From Chloroflexota bacterium (lineage in GTDB: Bacteria; Chloroflexota; Anaerolineae; Aggregatilineales; Phototrophicaceae), in the NCBI GenBank assembly GCA_003696565.1, contig RFHA01000146.1, positions 1-35,498 on the forward strand: DNA of 35,498 nt, read 5' to 3'. The notes beneath the pieces are model-generated. The model ran no database searches, was not told the DNA's origin, and saw only the letters and a program-made list of their open reading frames with translations. Below are positions 34,924-35,498 of the stretch, piece by piece. Positions within the stretch are counted from its first letter, which is position 1, and each line of letters opens with the position of its first letter. A program made the translations under genes and the position numbers.

Positions 34924-34955
34924 TATAATTTGCTGTGCTGGCAAACCAACCAGCA
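34924..34955 (+). promoter_or_regulatory. Promoter -10 and leader hairpin before the sugar-binding protein
   Basis: A perfect TATAAT (34924-34929) lies 65 nt before the ATG; the -35 (TTTAAT, 17 nt upstream) is poor, which suits an activated promoter. Starting 7 nt after it, tgctgg-caaaccaa-ccagca (34936-34955) is symmetrical and could be a repressor operator at the transcription start or an mRNA hairpin. Confidence 0.45.
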
Positions 34956-34994
34956 AAAGTGTATTACATGTCGTTTTGAAAGGATTTCCTTAAA

Positions 34995-35498
34995 ATGAAA
35001 CGTTCGAGACTTATTATTTTTAGCACAATTCTGGCTGTGTTAATGGCAGTGGTCAGTTTGGCACCTGTCGCCGCACAGAGTGAATCACTGCTCATCTGGG
35101 CAGATGCTGAACGTGCACCAATTTTGCAGGAATTGGGCGAACAATTTGAAGCCGAATTTGGCGTAGCAATTGAAGTACGCGAAATTGGCTTTGGTGATGC
35201 CCGTCAAGAACTGCTCAACTTTGGTGAAGCTGGCGAAGGTCCTGATATTCTGATCCAGCCGCATGATACCGTTGGGCAATTAGTAGACAATGGTGCAATC
35301 ATTCCGCTGGAACTAGGTGATTTAGCAGAACTGTTCACAGAAGAATCATTGGAACTGTTCACCTATCAAGGTCAATTGTGGGGACTGCCCTATTCAACTG
35401 AAAACGTTGCGTTAATCCGTAATGTGGACTTGGTGCCAGAACTCCCTGCCACCTGGGAAGAAGTAACCGAAATCGCCCGTGAACTCCAAGCAGAAGGC
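34995..35498 (+). CDS. ABC transporter sugar-binding protein, 3'-truncated by window edge
   Basis: The first 168 codons of an extracellular solute-binding protein of the maltose/maltodextrin (MalE, SBP type 1) group. A Sec signal peptide (hydrophobic about 5-26, cleavage near VAAQ) is followed by LLIWADAERAPILQELGEQF, then GDARQEL, GPDILIQPHD and GLPYSTENVALIRN, the last being typical of oligosaccharide-binding proteins. The predicted mature protein has Ser soon after the cleavage site and no lipobox Cys, unlike many Gram-positive homologues. AAAGGA lies 9 nt before the ATG. It probably heads a sugar ABC operon that continues past the window; the substrate is unknown. Confidence 0.9.
   Translation, partial: MKRSRLIIFSTILAVLMAVVSLAPVAAQSESLLIWADAERAPILQELGEQFEAEFGVAIEVREIGFGDARQELLNFGEAGEGPDILIQPHDTVGQLVDNGAIIPLELGDLAELFTEESLELFTYQGQLWGLPYSTENVALIRNVDLVPELPATWEEVTEIARELQAEG

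Noticed and set aside
35085-35279. Minus-strand 64-residue frame at the right end
   Set aside because: Lies antisense within the solute-binding protein gene, which has signal peptide, ribosome binding site and family motifs.

Overview
The window looks like chromosomal DNA of a Chloroflexota bacterium, most likely of the Anaerolineae or a neighbouring class. This is an inference from gene content: Thr/Pro-rich 'TPTxT' linkers behind lipoboxes, a TIR–SUMF1-like fusion, cytoplasmic GAF/PAS kinases, DUF1385 and CpXC proteins, and moderate G+C. No phylogenetic marker was compared. The multicopper oxidase and c-type cytochrome suggest aerobic or microaerobic life, and CysH indicates assimilatory sulfate reduction. 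Most genes lie on the minus strand. I see no prophage, insertion sequence, integrase, CRISPR array or rRNA.

Left part (1-9000). A DUF1385 membrane protein enters from the left edge and converges on a secreted clan-A glycoside-hydrolase-like protein. Next on the minus strand come a CpXC zinc-ribbon protein, a soluble GAF-PAS histidine kinase and dCTP deaminase (dcd). Beyond a UUCG-loop terminator lies a compact two-gene unit: a TIR domain fused to a formylglycine-generating-enzyme-like domain, followed 4 nt later by a 587-residue all-helical protein. This unit has its own promoter-like sequence and terminator and is the best candidate for an undescribed system.

Centre (9000-22100). mutS is divergent from a ROK-family sugar kinase that lacks the usual zinc-binding cysteines. 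A large M16C (PreP-type) metallopeptidase follows. On the minus strand a methyltransferase, a membrane protein and a secreted PPC-domain protein overlap end to end. Then come an orphan OmpR-type response regulator, tRNA-Val(TAC), a gene-poor stretch, and argS.

Right part (22100-35498). A Tat-exported two-domain multicopper oxidase is divergent from a membrane-anchored diheme cytochrome c whose second haem domain appears to use His instead of Met. An SDR dehydrogenase and a membrane-anchored methyltransferase overlap as GTGA. After an APS reductase (cysH) and an ABC exporter comes a tightly packed four-gene minus-strand operon: lipoprotein, large cytoplasmic (alpha/alpha)6 glycosidase, PAS histidine kinase, and a GH5-like lipoprotein that seems to have lost its catalytic nucleophile. 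The window ends with a small membrane protein, a DUF971 protein and the start of an ABC sugar-binding protein.

How they work together. Housekeeping genes (mutS, argS, dcd, tRNA-Val) are interspersed with envelope and carbohydrate genes. The right-hand operon plausibly couples glycan sensing or turnover to a histidine kinase. Two kinases and one response regulator sit apart as orphans, so their pairing cannot be read from gene order.
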